Shown here piece by piece: positions 1-11,111 of a stretch of 64,000 bases of DNA. A program made the position numbers and the translations under genes. Every line of letters starts with the position of its first letter. Position 1 is the first letter of the stretch. Where the stretch lies: positions 31,318,330-31,382,329 of the forward strand of contig NC_089312.1 of NCBI RefSeq assembly GCF_036669915.1, given 5' to 3'. The notes beneath the pieces are model-generated. The model was not told the DNA's origin. It saw only the letters and a list, made by a program, of their open reading frames with translations, and did no database searches. The DNA is from Pocillopora verrucosa. Its lineage: Eukaryota > Cnidaria > Anthozoa > Scleractinia > Pocilloporidae.

Positions 1-588
<588 letters not shown>

Positions 589-674
589 TGTTCGAATGTT
601 GAATTCACCTTAGACTTTAACTTCTGAAAGTAATGAGTGCTAAGTTATGATGGCAGAACTGCTGCAGCCAACTG

Positions 675-684
675 AATTTATACT
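675..684 (-). promoter_or_regulatory. TATA-like box of alpha, copy A
   Basis: On the minus strand this reads AGTATAAATT, about 90 bp upstream of the alpha start codon, a normal distance for a TATA box plus a short 5' UTR. It is conserved at 39,645-39,654 in copy B. Confidence 0.45.
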
Positions 685-1116
685 CCCCGATGTTAACCCA
701 TTTTAAGGAAGAGAATACTTCGTGAGTGCTAAACAGCTATTTTAGTACAATGCACTCAACAATTTAATTTTAGATAGCTGCTTAAACAGAAGTTCAAGGA
801 TCTCTTTTATGGCCATGCGGAAGCTTAGTAGAAGGAACGAAAAACATCCCACGCCTTAAATTTCGTTTTTGAAGAAACTATTGCTCAATATTTAGACTTC
901 CTTTTAACTATGTTCAAGAAAATATGAACATACACATTTGATGCTTCATGTTACTGAATACAAATTTTATGAGCATAAAGCTTGATGCTTCGTGTTCCTT
1001 TTTACAGTTGTTTAATTTAATACCTGTAGATTCAAACGGTGGATTTACTCTTCAGTAAGAATTTGCTCCGAAAGGAGAGCATATGTTCATAAAGGCCCTT
1101 ATTTCACCTCGTAATG

Positions 1117-1262
1117 TAGGTAACTAACTCTTTTTCTCCTTTTTTTTTTTGTTCAAAAATTTTCATTTGACCAAGGCAAAAAAAAAATATAGGTAACTAA
1201 CTCTTTTTCTCCTTTTTTTTTTGTTTAAAAATTTTCATTTGACCAAGGCAAAAAAAGAAAAA
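1117..1262. repeat. 73-bp direct tandem repeat, two copies
   Basis: Two adjacent copies begin TAGGTAACTAACTC, continue through a T tract and TTTTCATTTGACCAAGGC, and end in an A tract (1,117-1,189 and 1,190-1,262). The pair is repeated at 40,085-40,231 in copy B. Terminal A runs suggest slippage or a small insertion; no further identity is supported. Confidence 0.8.
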
Positions 1263-2633
1263 AAAAATTATTTCCAGGTTTTATTTTGGATCCATAGTGA
1301 TATTATTGGTCCTCAGTGTAATGTTGCCAGAATATACAACAATTAAGATGAAATTATTTAGTGTTAGTCAGTGGAAGATTGATGATGTCTTTCCCATATT
1401 TTCTACAGTGCGGTGGACACTCTTTGAAGTTAACTTAAGTTAAAAAAAAAACAAACAAACAAAAACAAAAAAAACGCCAGCTGTTTTCAAATAGGGGGGG
1501 TGTGAACTTCAAACTAAGTAAAACTCAACATGCTATTCAAGGAAGTAAAAACAAGTCACGGCCCAAATTAAAAATGAGTTAAGAGTGCCAGCTGTTTTCA
1601 AGACTGAACCTTAGTGGGCGAGAATTTCAAAGTTGACAGATACAGTTAAACACAAGATCCCAGGATGTGGAGAAGATTAGGATGTTGGCCCACTTATTTT
1701 GCGTATTCAATGAAGCCTGATGGAGAATTGATACTTCCGCCAATGGTACTGAGTAGGTTTAGCCAGGTTTGAAAAGAGGGATCGTAATATTTTCCTCGTT
1801 TGTCTTATCTATGAAATGAAGCCTTTATGTGCAAGATTCGAATTCGAATGGACGACTTATGTAGTATTTGTTCACGAACCATTGAATAAATTTGAATGTC
1901 TTGGAAAGAAGAAAACAAACGCCACGGGCAGTTAACATTTTTCGATGTTCTGTTTTCAAAAAACAAGAAAAAAGAAAAGAAAAGAAAGAAAACCAAAACC
2001 AAAATAAAAGTGAAAAAAAAAAGGGAAACATAATTTCCACAAAGAAAAGAAAAGAATACATGCGAATCAAATGCTATTCAGAAATGACGAGCTAAACTGC
2101 CGAATTTTTTAGGGTCAACTCCAACACGGCTGTTGATCGAATTTCTAAGTTACTATGCTTATTTTTCTGGGTAGCCCAAAAATTGCCAGCTGCCCGAAAT
2201 CTATCGATCGATAACAAAGCAAGACAAGAATACTCAAAGGATAATTCAAAAATAAGGTTTTATTCAAAGAAGGGCTAAATCATTTCTGTTGTGAAGCAAA
2301 AGCGTACGAATATCTTTCGTCTACGAAGCCCAAGGTGGATAATGATTATTCCTTGGCCGCCGATTTTTCTCTGACCTAACGTAATAACAAATGAGTAGCT
2401 GACATGAGACGCATGTCCTGGGATCAGCAATATCGGAAGCCCCATGTGAGTTAACGAATTAGATATGATCTTTTAGTTCGCTGATTATAACACAAGGGAT
2501 GATGCTTTCCGTCTCGTCGTGAGCTTGGGACACAAAAAAATGTGACCCAGACATCTTTCTTGTCCCATAGAGGCATGAATGCGGCATGCCCGTTTAAAAA
2601 CGAACCTTGTTACAGCCTTGCTAACCACAAAAT

Positions 2634-2690
2634 CTCCGTGGCTCATCGATAGAGCATGCGAAGATTCGAGGTTTGATTCCTCATATTAGC
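2634..2690 (+). repeat. tRNA-like SINE head candidate, copy A
   Basis: An A-box-like TGGCTCATCGATAGAGCATG is followed about 10 bp later by a B-box-like GAGGTTTGATTCC, the Pol III internal promoter layout of a tRNA. The spacing is too short for an anticodon arm, so this is a degenerate tRNA-derived sequence (SINE relic or tRNA pseudogene), not a working tRNA. Confidence 0.45.
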
Positions 2691-3785
2691 ATACAATTAT
2701 TCCAATGTGCCCTACAGTGTTGACAAGACTAAAAAATTCCCTCCTTAAAATTTTGAAGTTTCATTTTCATGGGCGTAATCGGCGATTGGAAATAACTCGG
2801 AAAATATTAGTTGGGTTATGTTTGTGAAGCTCGTGTTCTTATCCGCAGTTTAGATACAGAAAATATCAAGGGGCTTTGTGATAGACAAGATCAATTGGCA
2901 AGAGGAAGTTAATTCTGAAATAAAATGTAAAGAGGAAACCCTGACTTTAGTTTATGATAATTAAAGGTATGTGGGTTCCTAAGGCGTGGAGTAAGCTTAA
3001 TTTCGAAGATGTTATATGAAACAGGACGAGCGAGTTTTTCATAGCGATTAGTCATTGTTGACGCTCCTTGCCATGGAAACGACATGAAAACAGGTGCAAG
3101 GGGTAGGAGTAGATAATTTCCTTTTTTAACATGACATTCACAATATAAATGTTTTATTCTTTGACACAAAAATTATTATTACTCAATAAGAATAAAAGGC
3201 ATTGTACACTGTAAAAGGTGTAATTTGATATCTTTCCATTTCTGGACTGCTAGTTGAAGAAGCGGTTACCAGAAGTGAATTTTCAATTCATTTTGCTCTA
3301 CGTCTAACTTTCGGTAAGAATTACAATTGATTTCACCTTTTCTTATTGTGAAAGAACTTCTGATTAAATAGTTACTTCAAAGTTTCCTTGCGTCAACTGC
3401 TGTGTTGAAAGGGTAAAGTCGCTAGTATTTTTTCTTTGTTCTCCAGTCTTCTTTATATTTCGTGCAGAAAAAGTAAAAAGGAAACGCTTGCAGAGGTTCC
3501 GGCCCTATGAAGTGAAGTGTTAAAATTTGAACTTCCACGATTATTATCAGGATACGTAGAAGTCGGAATCTGTCAGCACGTTTTTAGTGTGGTCCTCTTT
3601 ATACTTTTATAAACTGAGCCTCGTTATATTAATAACAAGAATTATTGGCATTTCCATCCAAGAAAAATACGCTGAGTTATCAAGGTATTTGAAGGGAAAT
3701 CATTCTTTTCAACGGCTGTTACAATGCGCAGAAACCTTTTGTTGAAATTCATCAAATAACGGTTGATTACAAAACCATTTAAACT

Positions 3786-4800
3786 AAATTGCTGAAATGT
3801 GCCGTAGTAAACGGCATGAGATCTTTCAGTATGTACATATACCGACTGAAAGAAATTATGCCGTTGGTTAACGGCGTAAAATCTTACAGTATGTATATTT
3901 ATCGACTGAGCCGAATTACGCCGTTATTTAACGGCTAAAAATCTTACCGTATATGTTCCATCCACTGAGCCAAATTACGCCTTTAGTTAACAGCGTAAAC
4001 TCTTACAGTATATACATATACAGAACGGAAGAAATTACGCCGGTAGTTAACGGTGTAAAATATTACAGTATATATCACCAACTAAGCCAAATTGCGCCAT
4101 AAGTTAACGACATAAACTCTTACAGAATATAAATATACAGAGCGGAAGATATTGACCCTAATGAAATTACGCTGTTAGTTACCGGCGTAAGATCTTACAA
4201 TATGTATTTATACCGACTGAGCCAAATGACGCCGTTAGTTAACGGCGTAAAATCTTGCAGTATTTACTCACAGCGACTGAGCCCAATTACGGTTGTGGAA
4301 AAAAATCTTACAGTATGAATACTTTATGTTTCATTACTGCTCAGAAGGCTTTATCCACCACAGGTACTCCTTGTTTCTCTTTTCATTTCTCTCGAACTCT
4401 TGTACGGGTATCCAATTCATTAATTGCTTCTACAATATCCGTTGCATTGCGGGTGGCGCGACAAATTTTCAGTCAAGCTTGAGAAGTGACAGGGTATGCG
4501 ACAACTTTCACGAGCATTGCGTTTGTAACAACTTTCACACCGTAGTTAATCGTAACCCTAACGACAGTGGTATATGTGCCTCTATTGGTTCCGAACCGCG
4601 CCGAAATTCATTACAGCCTAATTTGAATTCGAATGTCTTGTCTTTTTTTTTTTTTTTTGTTCTGTGTGTGTGTATGTTTGTGTTTGGCCGTTAACTAACG
4701 GCGTAATTTGGCTCAGACGGTGATATATATATTGTAAGGTTTTATGCCGTTAACTAATAGCGCAATTTGGCTCAGTCGGTTATATATACAAATCAGTCAA
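3786..4800. mobile_element. Element with arrayed palindromic ~62-bp units in inverted orientation, copy A
   Basis: From 3,790 to 4,320 about nine units spaced about 60 bp apart each carry an imperfect palindrome near ACGCCGTTAGTTAACGGCGT, followed by AAATCTTACAGTAT and CGACTGAGCCAAATT. At 4,686-4,800 two units occur in the opposite orientation (GCCGTTAACTAACGGC, then TTTGGCTCAG). Directly arrayed units at one side and inverted ones at the other suggest a non-autonomous DNA element with multi-unit subterminal repeats. The ~365 bp between them encodes nothing I recognise and contains a T17 tract. Ends and target-site duplication are not resolved. Confidence 0.55.
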
Positions 4801-5960
4801 CATGGCTACTATTCATTTTTTTTTTTTAATAACATCTATGTTAGCGTATAAAAAAAGTGGTATGTTGCTCGCACCAATCAGATCGCCGCATTAGTGTATG
4901 TATCTCGCACCAATCAGAGCGTCGTTTTTGTTCTTTGGTTTGAGAAGTGTTCAAATTTCACCGAAGTAATGGGGGATTCGGAGAGAGCGGTCCGTAAAAT
5001 AGAATGATCTTGAAAAATGAGAAATGTTGGCTTTTCTGTGTCTTTAACGTGTATTTTACCGCGCTTTATGAGAAATGCGATACTACTGGACAGATGAAAG
5101 ATATGAGATTACCTATAGTAAACGTGTTACTCATGCAGTGAAAATGGTGGATAGTTGTTCGAGAGAAAATGGAGTCCTGTGCACTGTAGCATGATCATGG
5201 TTATTGTTCCTTCACGACGAGAGTAAGTGGAAAAATTGGAATCAAATATTACTTGAGGCGTTGATGAATTGCACCAAACATTTTGATTTGAACAGTTCTT
5301 TAACGGCAAGCTGTGTCGCAAGATTTATGATTTGTTGAGTGTGCCGATTATATTTTTCTGGATTGGTTTGCTCGGAGCTATCTCTCGATGAATGTTTGTT
5401 TAAAATTACCTAATGGCGATTTTGTGTGTGTTTCCGATGCCTGGAGAAAGTGATCTGAGTCGTTTGTGTTTGGCCAAGGAGGAATTCATATACCATCGTT
5501 AGCGTGTTTATTTGATTTTGTTATCTGGGACGAATGATTACAGAGGTAAGTTAATATGATGTGATCTACTAACGTCGAAAATATATCAAGTCGAAGAAAT
5601 ATTTTTGGCCTTGGTCCGCATTTTTGTCGACAAAATAAACACATACCGCTTAAAAAGATGATAATACGGAGCACGTGCAAAGCTGTCAATTGTTTCTCGC
5701 ATGTTGCGCGTGTTAAATATTCATTAGTGACATCTCATTTACATCTTCAGCTACTTTTATTACGTTGATAAAATCTGTACAGACACCTCACCAACCAACT
5801 CGCGTGCAAAGTGAGAAGACTATATGAAGGCTTTAAATTATATTATGATCGATTTGGATCAAGAAATGGGTCAGGAATATCCCACAATAGTGCAAATAAT
5901 CGTGAAAGCTGATCGCGGAAAAGCGATTGCGTGACGCTCCGTAAGTTGTAAAGTGATATA
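4801..5960. other. Non-coding stretch left of the ISL2EU-type element
   Basis: I see no gene with support. It begins with a poly-T tract and two CCAAT-type motifs. A twelve-codon frame starting ATGGGGGATTCGG near 4,970 follows the CCAAT pair but is too short to call; it starts ATGAGGGATTCGG in copy B. Several open frames of 60-70 codons (5,127-6,024, minus) show no domain or signal peptide. Confidence 0.5.
4871..4919 (+). promoter_or_regulatory. Paired CCAAT boxes (NF-Y-like)
   Basis: GCACCAATCAGATCGCCG and GCACCAATCAGAGCGTCG stand about 38 bp apart and match the NF-Y consensus CCAATCAG. The pair is conserved in copy B. Whether a transcript starts nearby is unknown. Confidence 0.3.
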
Positions 5961-6052
5961 GACGACTTTCATAATAGCGGGCGTAGCGCGAGGCCTGGTG
6001 AGAACGGCATGAAAACGAGGTCACAAAGGCCTCAAACTTTCACAGTATAATT

Positions 6053-6927
6053 ATGGCGTCCTCCTCGAGTAGTTTACGCGATGATTCTCCAAGTGCGATT
6101 TTTCTTACGGAATATGATATTCCAGGCGCTTCTCTGCTTGGACGAAAGCCTGAAGAGCTGAAAAACACAGAACTATGTTTGTGGCTTTAGTGCCGGGGTG
6201 ATTTGGGTAAAGGTCTGAAGACAAAAGCGGAGCTCGTGAAACGAGTGTCCGAGTATATCAGAACTGGCAAAGATAAAAATATTGTTGACCCAGATCCAGA
6301 CAAGATTTACAGTCGCAGAAAAGAGCGATTGAGCACCTTCACTGATGTTAGCGGAGAAGAGGGTATTTTGGTGCAGTTTCCCGACGACGGTTGGGGCACT
6401 TCGCTCGAGAAAATGTCAATGTTTACCAGAGTCGAAATGAATCGCCATAACTTAAATTCGGGAAAATCCATCGCGGACAAAGACCACCACATGGTCCCAA
6501 CAAGCTTGTTAAAAGCCAAACGATTCTTGGATGACGAATATCTCGAGGAAATTCAGTGTACAAGTGTCCAAAGGTATTTTTATTTCAAAAGCAAGTGCTG
6601 CCATAGCTTTCGGAAGAATGACCCACCACATACTCTAAAGATTCCCCTATGCATCTTACCTGGCGGAGTAAGGAGTGCTTGCTGTTCATGCATAGCCGGC
6701 AAGGTGGGATTCTGCAATCATGTGTTGGCCCTCATGTTCAAGTTATGTAAGTTTTCTTATTTAACTGTGCCTCAACGAAAGATCTGTTGGAAGAGGAAGA
6801 TTCACATGCACCCATAGCCTGCACATCTCAATTGCAGCAATGGCATAAGAAAGGTGGGGGTTCAAATATTGCCCCACAGCCAATCATGGAAGTTGAAGTG
6901 ACCAAAACCATCCAGAAATTCAGTTGA
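6053..6927 (+). pseudogene. Second ORF of ISL2EU-type element (SWIM zinc finger), broken, copy A
   Basis: The frame opens at ATG 6,053 (MASSSSSLRDDSPS), then meets one in-frame TAG at 6,188-6,190 within the phrase CLWL-stop-CRGDLGKG, and stays open to 6,817. The downstream part has KTKAELVKRV (SAP-like) and, near its end, a SWIM finger CSC-x7-CNH in SACCSCIAGKVGFCNHVLAL. A frame change near 6,760-6,785 is needed to pick up DLLEEEDSHAP and CTSQLQQWHKKGG, which ends at TGA 6,925-6,927. In related two-gene transposons a YqaJ-type nuclease follows; only ~390 bp remain before the transposase gene and I see no nuclease motifs. A very short intron at the frame change (GTAAGT to AAAG) cannot be excluded. 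Confidence 0.75.
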
Positions 6928-7317
6928 TAATATTGTACTCTCCGTTTAAAGTTTAAGTTTTCGAGACTCTTCCAGCTCCCTTGGAATTTCCAGTGACCTT
7001 CCATGGGATAGGTATGGATAATATTCTGAAACATGATCTTTATCTATCAACCAACAGAGTATAAGGAATTCAGAGGTCATTAAAAGTAGTGTAGCAATGT
7101 TTTGTTTCCCTTTGTCTTTTATTTAACTATAAAGGAAGTGTCTTCTGTTAAAAAACGTTACTACAGAAGCATACCAAGCAATAGGTATTTTTCCTTGAAA
7201 ATAACAAATGCAATGCAAATTTTCTCCAAAAAAGTGATTGATTTGGAGTTTATTTTGTTGCAATTTCTATCACCTTTATATACACAAAATAATTACCAAT
7301 TTTAGTGTACCATTTCA

Positions 7318-8874
7318 TCACACTGATATTATGTTGGGTTGTGCATTACACAAGAAGGCACACACTGCCCACATTTGGTTTACAACACCTATTTGGTGAA
7401 GGGGTACTACTCTGTCCCAGATGTGAAAGTTTTTTATCTTGTTGATTGCCCGTTCAATATGAATTCTGAGACTAGCAATTTCTTGGGTCTGTACCACATC
7501 TTCTGCTGGCATTTGATTTGATCCTCCCAAGAAAGGTGGAAGGTTGAGTGAAACTCCCAAAGGCAACAAATCTGAAATAGTGAAACCTTTATCTGCCATT
7601 ATGGAGTCTTTGTCCTTGAAGGGTAGATCTAAAAGGCCACTTCTTCTAACAATCTCTCTGTCAGAGATGCTTCCAGTATATAATTGGCTGATGAATGTAA
7701 TTGCTCCTCCAGGAGAAATCCCCACCAAACCCTTAAGTGTGGTGTGATGTTTGTAGCTGCTGAAGAGCTCTCCATTCAATTGTAAGCTACTTGGCATCTG
7801 GCATCTTACTTCCGTACAATCAATTATCACACGCGTACTCCCATATTTATTCTTGAATGCTTCAGGCATTGTTCTGTCTATCACTTCCCTTGAAGGCCAA
7901 ATGTTAATGTGACCAAACTTAAAGTAAATGAAATTGATCCATGTTATGACTATCCGACTGACAGTCGGTGTTGACACGTTGAACAAGTGAGCAAGATGAT
8001 CTTCATGAAACCCTTGTCTTAGTCTGCACATTACAAGAAAAAATTCGTCCATTGGCCTCAAAGACCTAGCTCTTCCTTTTTTCGTGAAAGAGTCCTTTGA
8101 CTGATCCTGGTCATAATCAACAGGGACCTCACCATTTCCAGAACGCCAGTAAGCTATGTTTCCTCCTCGTTCTCCGGGATCAAGATAATTGTACACCGCC
8201 TCAAAAGCATCCCAGTTATTAAAACCGGTGTAAAAACCTGCTGTATTTTTCTTAGCTTTCAAGTTCTCGAGCACAAATTGTTTCTTTGTAAGGTTTGTGA
8301 TTTGCCGCTGAGCATTTTCTAATCGCAATTTAATGTCATTGATTTCCTGTTCTAATTCTTCAATTCTTTTGTTTTTGTTTGTGATGGTTTCCGTCAAATC
8401 ATAACATTCCTTTTCTGGCAAGATTATATTCTGATTCTCAACAACACTGGTAGTCAAACCGATACTTACTTCCACTTTTTCTTCCAAATCAAAATCCACC
8501 ACACTCTCGGCAGATGCATTCGATCTAGAAACAGTGGCAATCGACGCCACTGGTTCGCAAACGTTCCTTTCTGTCGGTGGTTTCCTCTTGCGAGGCGACG
8601 TGCGAATCCAGGAAAATATCGAAGGTATGGCGCCAGGTTTTAGACATATTTTCCCCGCAAGAGTCTTTTTTAGATCTTCATTTCTAAAATGTCTGGAACA
8701 GACCTTTGTTGAGTCGGATATTTTAAAGTCTTTTCCTTCGTCTCGCCTGATGGCCTGTATCCATTTCTTCTTTACTATTTTTTCTCTAGGAAATTGAAAG
8801 TACGACACTTTCGACCCATGCTCTTCGCGATAGCCTTCTTTGGTGCATCCTGGAACGCAGCAGTGTGTAGGCAT
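7318..8874 (-). CDS. THAP-domain DDE transposase, copy A
   Basis: This intact 518-residue single-exon ORF encodes the transposase of the surrounding element. Residues 1-87 form a THAP (C2CH) zinc finger: CCVPGC (C5 or C6 with C10), W38, then C59 and H62 in VCSRHF, closing with GAIPSIF. Residues ~165-205 are a probable coiled coil. Residues ~270-515 are a DDE_Tnp_4 (HARBI1/IS5-like) catalytic domain, with a helix-turn-helix-like VSTPTVSRIVITW and candidate catalytic residues D352 (IIDCTE), D428 (MADKGF) and E474 (IHIERA). Length and domain order match full-length ISL2EU-type transposases. No lesion is seen and the protein is identical to the copy at 46,286-47,842. Domestication is possible but unsupported, as the terminal repeats are still present. 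Confidence 0.92.
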   Translation of the reverse strand: MPTHCCVPGCTKEGYREEHGSKVSYFQFPREKIVKKKWIQAIRRDEGKDFKISDSTKVCSRHFRNEDLKKTLAGKICLKPGAIPSIFSWIRTSPRKRKPPTERNVCEPVASIATVSRSNASAESVVDFDLEEKVEVSIGLTTSVVENQNIILPEKECYDLTETITNKNKRIEELEQEINDIKLRLENAQRQITNLTKKQFVLENLKAKKNTAGFYTGFNNWDAFEAVYNYLDPGERGGNIAYWRSGNGEVPVDYDQDQSKDSFTKKGRARSLRPMDEFFLVMCRLRQGFHEDHLAHLFNVSTPTVSRIVITWINFIYFKFGHINIWPSREVIDRTMPEAFKNKYGSTRVIIDCTEVRCQMPSSLQLNGELFSSYKHHTTLKGLVGISPGGAITFISQLYTGSISDREIVRRSGLLDLPFKDKDSIMADKGFTISDLLPLGVSLNLPPFLGGSNQMPAEDVVQTQEIASLRIHIERAINKIKNFHIWDRVVPLHQIGVVNQMWAVCAFLCNAQPNIISV

Positions 8875-9069
8875 TCCTTCCTGTTCCTAAATGTATATTC
8901 TAAGCGGTGATTGACCCCAATTGAGTATTATTGTCTTCACACAAAAGCAAAAACTTGACCTAAAACCACTACACGCGCGCTATGTTTACGTCTGAGAGGC
9001 CTTTGTGGCCTCGTTTCCATGCAAAATCGTTACCAGTTCTGCGCGCCTTCGGCCATTATGAAAGTCGTC

Positions 9070-10411
9070 AATGTTATCATATACCAGACGAAAAAACTCT
9101 TAAGCGTTAAGATTCTCAGTCTACGTTTTGTACCCACTCTGCAATGTGCAGTCTAAATTTTGTACTTAGTTTACATTTTGTATCCGGTCTGCAGTCTGCA
9201 TTTTGTACTAACAGGTATCGTTGAATTATCCGAGAAAGTTACCGAGAGGCGGATTTGGTTCTCCGGGAAGGGATGAAAAGATTACACTGTCTGTATTATT
9301 ATACTGGAAAAGTTCTTGTAACGCGTCAATAGCATCGTGAGCTAAATCTGTTGAATTGTCTGCTTTTCTTACGCAGAGCACCACTCTGATATCTAAATCA
9401 AAAAGGTTTTTTCCCAGATTTCACAATGTCGACAAGAGGTGTACGGGCACCCGGTGTTAGGAAGATGAGATCATATGAAGGTTTCTTATTACCTTTATTA
9501 ATTCTAAAATTTCTTAAAAGTCGCTTTAGCAAGCTAAAACTAAAACATTGCTAAGCTTTAGTCCGATTTTGAAACAGCTTGCCCTGGAAGTTTTACCGCA
9601 ATCATCAACATTAAGATAACAACTGATAACCATCTGATAACCTACTAGTAGTCGAAGATAGCCTTAGACAAAAGGAAGCATTTGCCTTCGGAATTGACCA
9701 AATACATGGCACGGGCCTTGAACACTAGTACTTCCTGCTTCTACTTCAGTCCAAATCAGCCAGTGAGTTAATTGCCTTTGATGTTAATATATGTCCTCTG
9801 AAATTGATGAATCAAAGAAAAGAATTGAAGAAATGACAGGTTGAATTTAGGAATGATTCTTAGTTATGAGAGAAGTGTGTGATAAGGATAATGATAATAG
9901 ACAATAAACAAGCCAGTATTTTAGAAAAAAAGATGAACTAGATAACTCACGTGCAACTGCAATAAGCAGGCAATCAATTAAATAGTATTTGAGCTCAATA
10001 TAATCTGACCTTGTTTAATATTTAAGGGGTACTGTTCTCATGACTTGAAATTTCCCTTTTTTACAAAATTACTATACCTTATTGATACTTCCAATTGCTT
10101 CATCTCACCTTTGAAGGCAATCTTGATATACAATTAATTTACTTCGCCATTAATCAAAACATTGAGGAGTGTTTCGACTTATTTATTTCTCTAAATTATT
10201 GCAAGTCGTTGATTGGAACATTGGAGGGGTTAGACATTTCTCTATGTAATCTAATTTAATCTGATCGAGTCTTTTTGATGAAGCATTAAAATCAAAAGGA
10301 TTTGAGGGGAGAAGGAAGGGATTGGGAATTTAATACTTAGTATCAATATTACCCACCTTTACTTCTCTTAAAAAGTATTCTAGTTGTTCTACGAAGTCAG
10401 CAAACGAAGGT
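9070..10411. other. Non-coding stretch with short degenerate repeats
   Basis: I see no gene. At about 9,117-9,215 a motif of the type CAGTCTACGTTTTGTAC recurs four times in degenerate form (TCTAAATTTTGTACTTAG, TTTACATTTTGTATCCGG, TCTGCATTTTGTACTAAC), which looks like the edge of a dispersed repeat. The remainder is AT-rich without recognisable structure. Confidence 0.5.
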
Positions 10412-10714
10412 CTAAGCGTGATCTAAGATGTTAAAACACTCATCAGAACAAAGAGTGCGACATTGTGGATAATTAAATAGATGTCTTAAAATGTGAGAGG
10501 TCCTATCACTGACCAAGTGCTCACGTACGCGCGTGGATAAATGCCGAGAGGTTTCGCCGACATAGCAAGCATTACAGCCCGTACATAGGTCGCACAATGT
10601 CGCACTCTTTTTTCTGATGAGTGCTTTAACATCTGAGATCACGCTTCCACAACTTTTCAACTTAAAATCAAAGAAGCTATCTACATTCAATGGGAGAAAC
10701 CTACACCTAATCAT
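10412..10714 (-). pseudogene. Penelope-like element fragment, GIY-YIG endonuclease end, copy A
   Basis: The 100-residue frame contains CTGCNACYVGETSRHLSTRV and then REHL and SHILRHL, the pattern of the GIY-YIG endonuclease that ends Penelope-like retroelement proteins (the ACYVGET core takes the place of GIY...YIG). It finishes LCSDECFNILDHA and a stop. No reverse transcriptase is seen upstream on the minus strand, where stops occur at once, so this is a 5'-truncated and probably 3'-truncated remnant. It is unchanged in copy B. Confidence 0.7.
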
Positions 10715-11111
10715 CTACTTTATTACGTTAATTTAAAACTTTCCTCGTAAATGCATACATTTTTCTGTTACTATTGTTAGTTTTGTCCAATCAGCATTTT
10801 GCTACACACTTTAAATTCAACTTTGTGCTTTGTATTATTCAGAAGTGAAGATGACAGAAGAACTATCGAAACATGTTTTTAAAAAGTGTCGTTCATTTTC
10901 TTAAAACTACAACGCTAAAGGATAAGGCAGTTTATGGCATCAAAAAGTCTAACAAACTTTTATCTTATTCACTTCAGTAAGAACGAATGGCTGCTAAGGA
11001 ATCGCGCCTTTTCACCAACAAAAACAATGCCGCTGTGCAACAGCTAAACGAAAGACTAAAACAGTTGGCAGTTATTGATATACGATAACAATAGATTATT
11101 AGAGTTTATTT
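10715..11111. other. Non-coding gap between Penelope fragment and MITE
   Basis: AT-rich sequence without recognisable coding potential, repeats or RNA genes. Confidence 0.5.

Larger units (their letters stand above)
690..3785. other. Non-coding stretch upstream of alpha
   Basis: I see no gene here. The open frames at 1,805-2,095 and 2,909-3,169 are low-complexity A/T tracts or lack recognisable domains. The stretch holds a 73-bp direct repeat (1,117-1,262), an A-rich block around 1,441-1,475, a purine-rich tract at 1,960-2,060 and one tRNA-like sequence (2,634-2,690). Confidence 0.6.
5961..9069. mobile_element. ISL2EU-type DNA transposon (PIF/Harbinger-related), copy A
   Basis: Terminal inverted repeats of about 73 bp bound the element. 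The left one (5,961-6,033) runs from GACGACTTTCATAAT to CACAAAGGCCTC, and the right one (8,996-9,069) is its imperfect reverse complement. Inside are two convergent genes: a plus-strand SWIM-finger ORF (broken) and a minus-strand THAP-DDE transposase (intact). This two-gene plan, with a THAP transposase and a second YqaJ/SWIM-type protein, is characteristic of the ISL2EU group. The second gene seems to have lost its nuclease part, so the element is probably not self-sufficient. The target-site duplication could not be fixed with confidence. Confidence 0.8.

Noticed and set aside
1805..2095. Overlapping open frames on both strands (also 40,773-41,064)
   Set aside because: They arise from a purine-rich/pyrimidine-rich tract; the translations are Phe/Ser-rich or Lys/Glu-rich low complexity without domains.
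3790..4320. CRISPR-like array
   Set aside because: Units are degenerate throughout with no conserved repeat/variable spacer pattern, and the host is eukaryotic.
4255..4694. Two overlapping frames of 75 and 133 codons inside the palindromic element (also 43,226-43,668)
   Set aside because: One ends in a poly-T-encoded Phe run and neither shows a domain; they cross the element's repeat units and look like chance openings.
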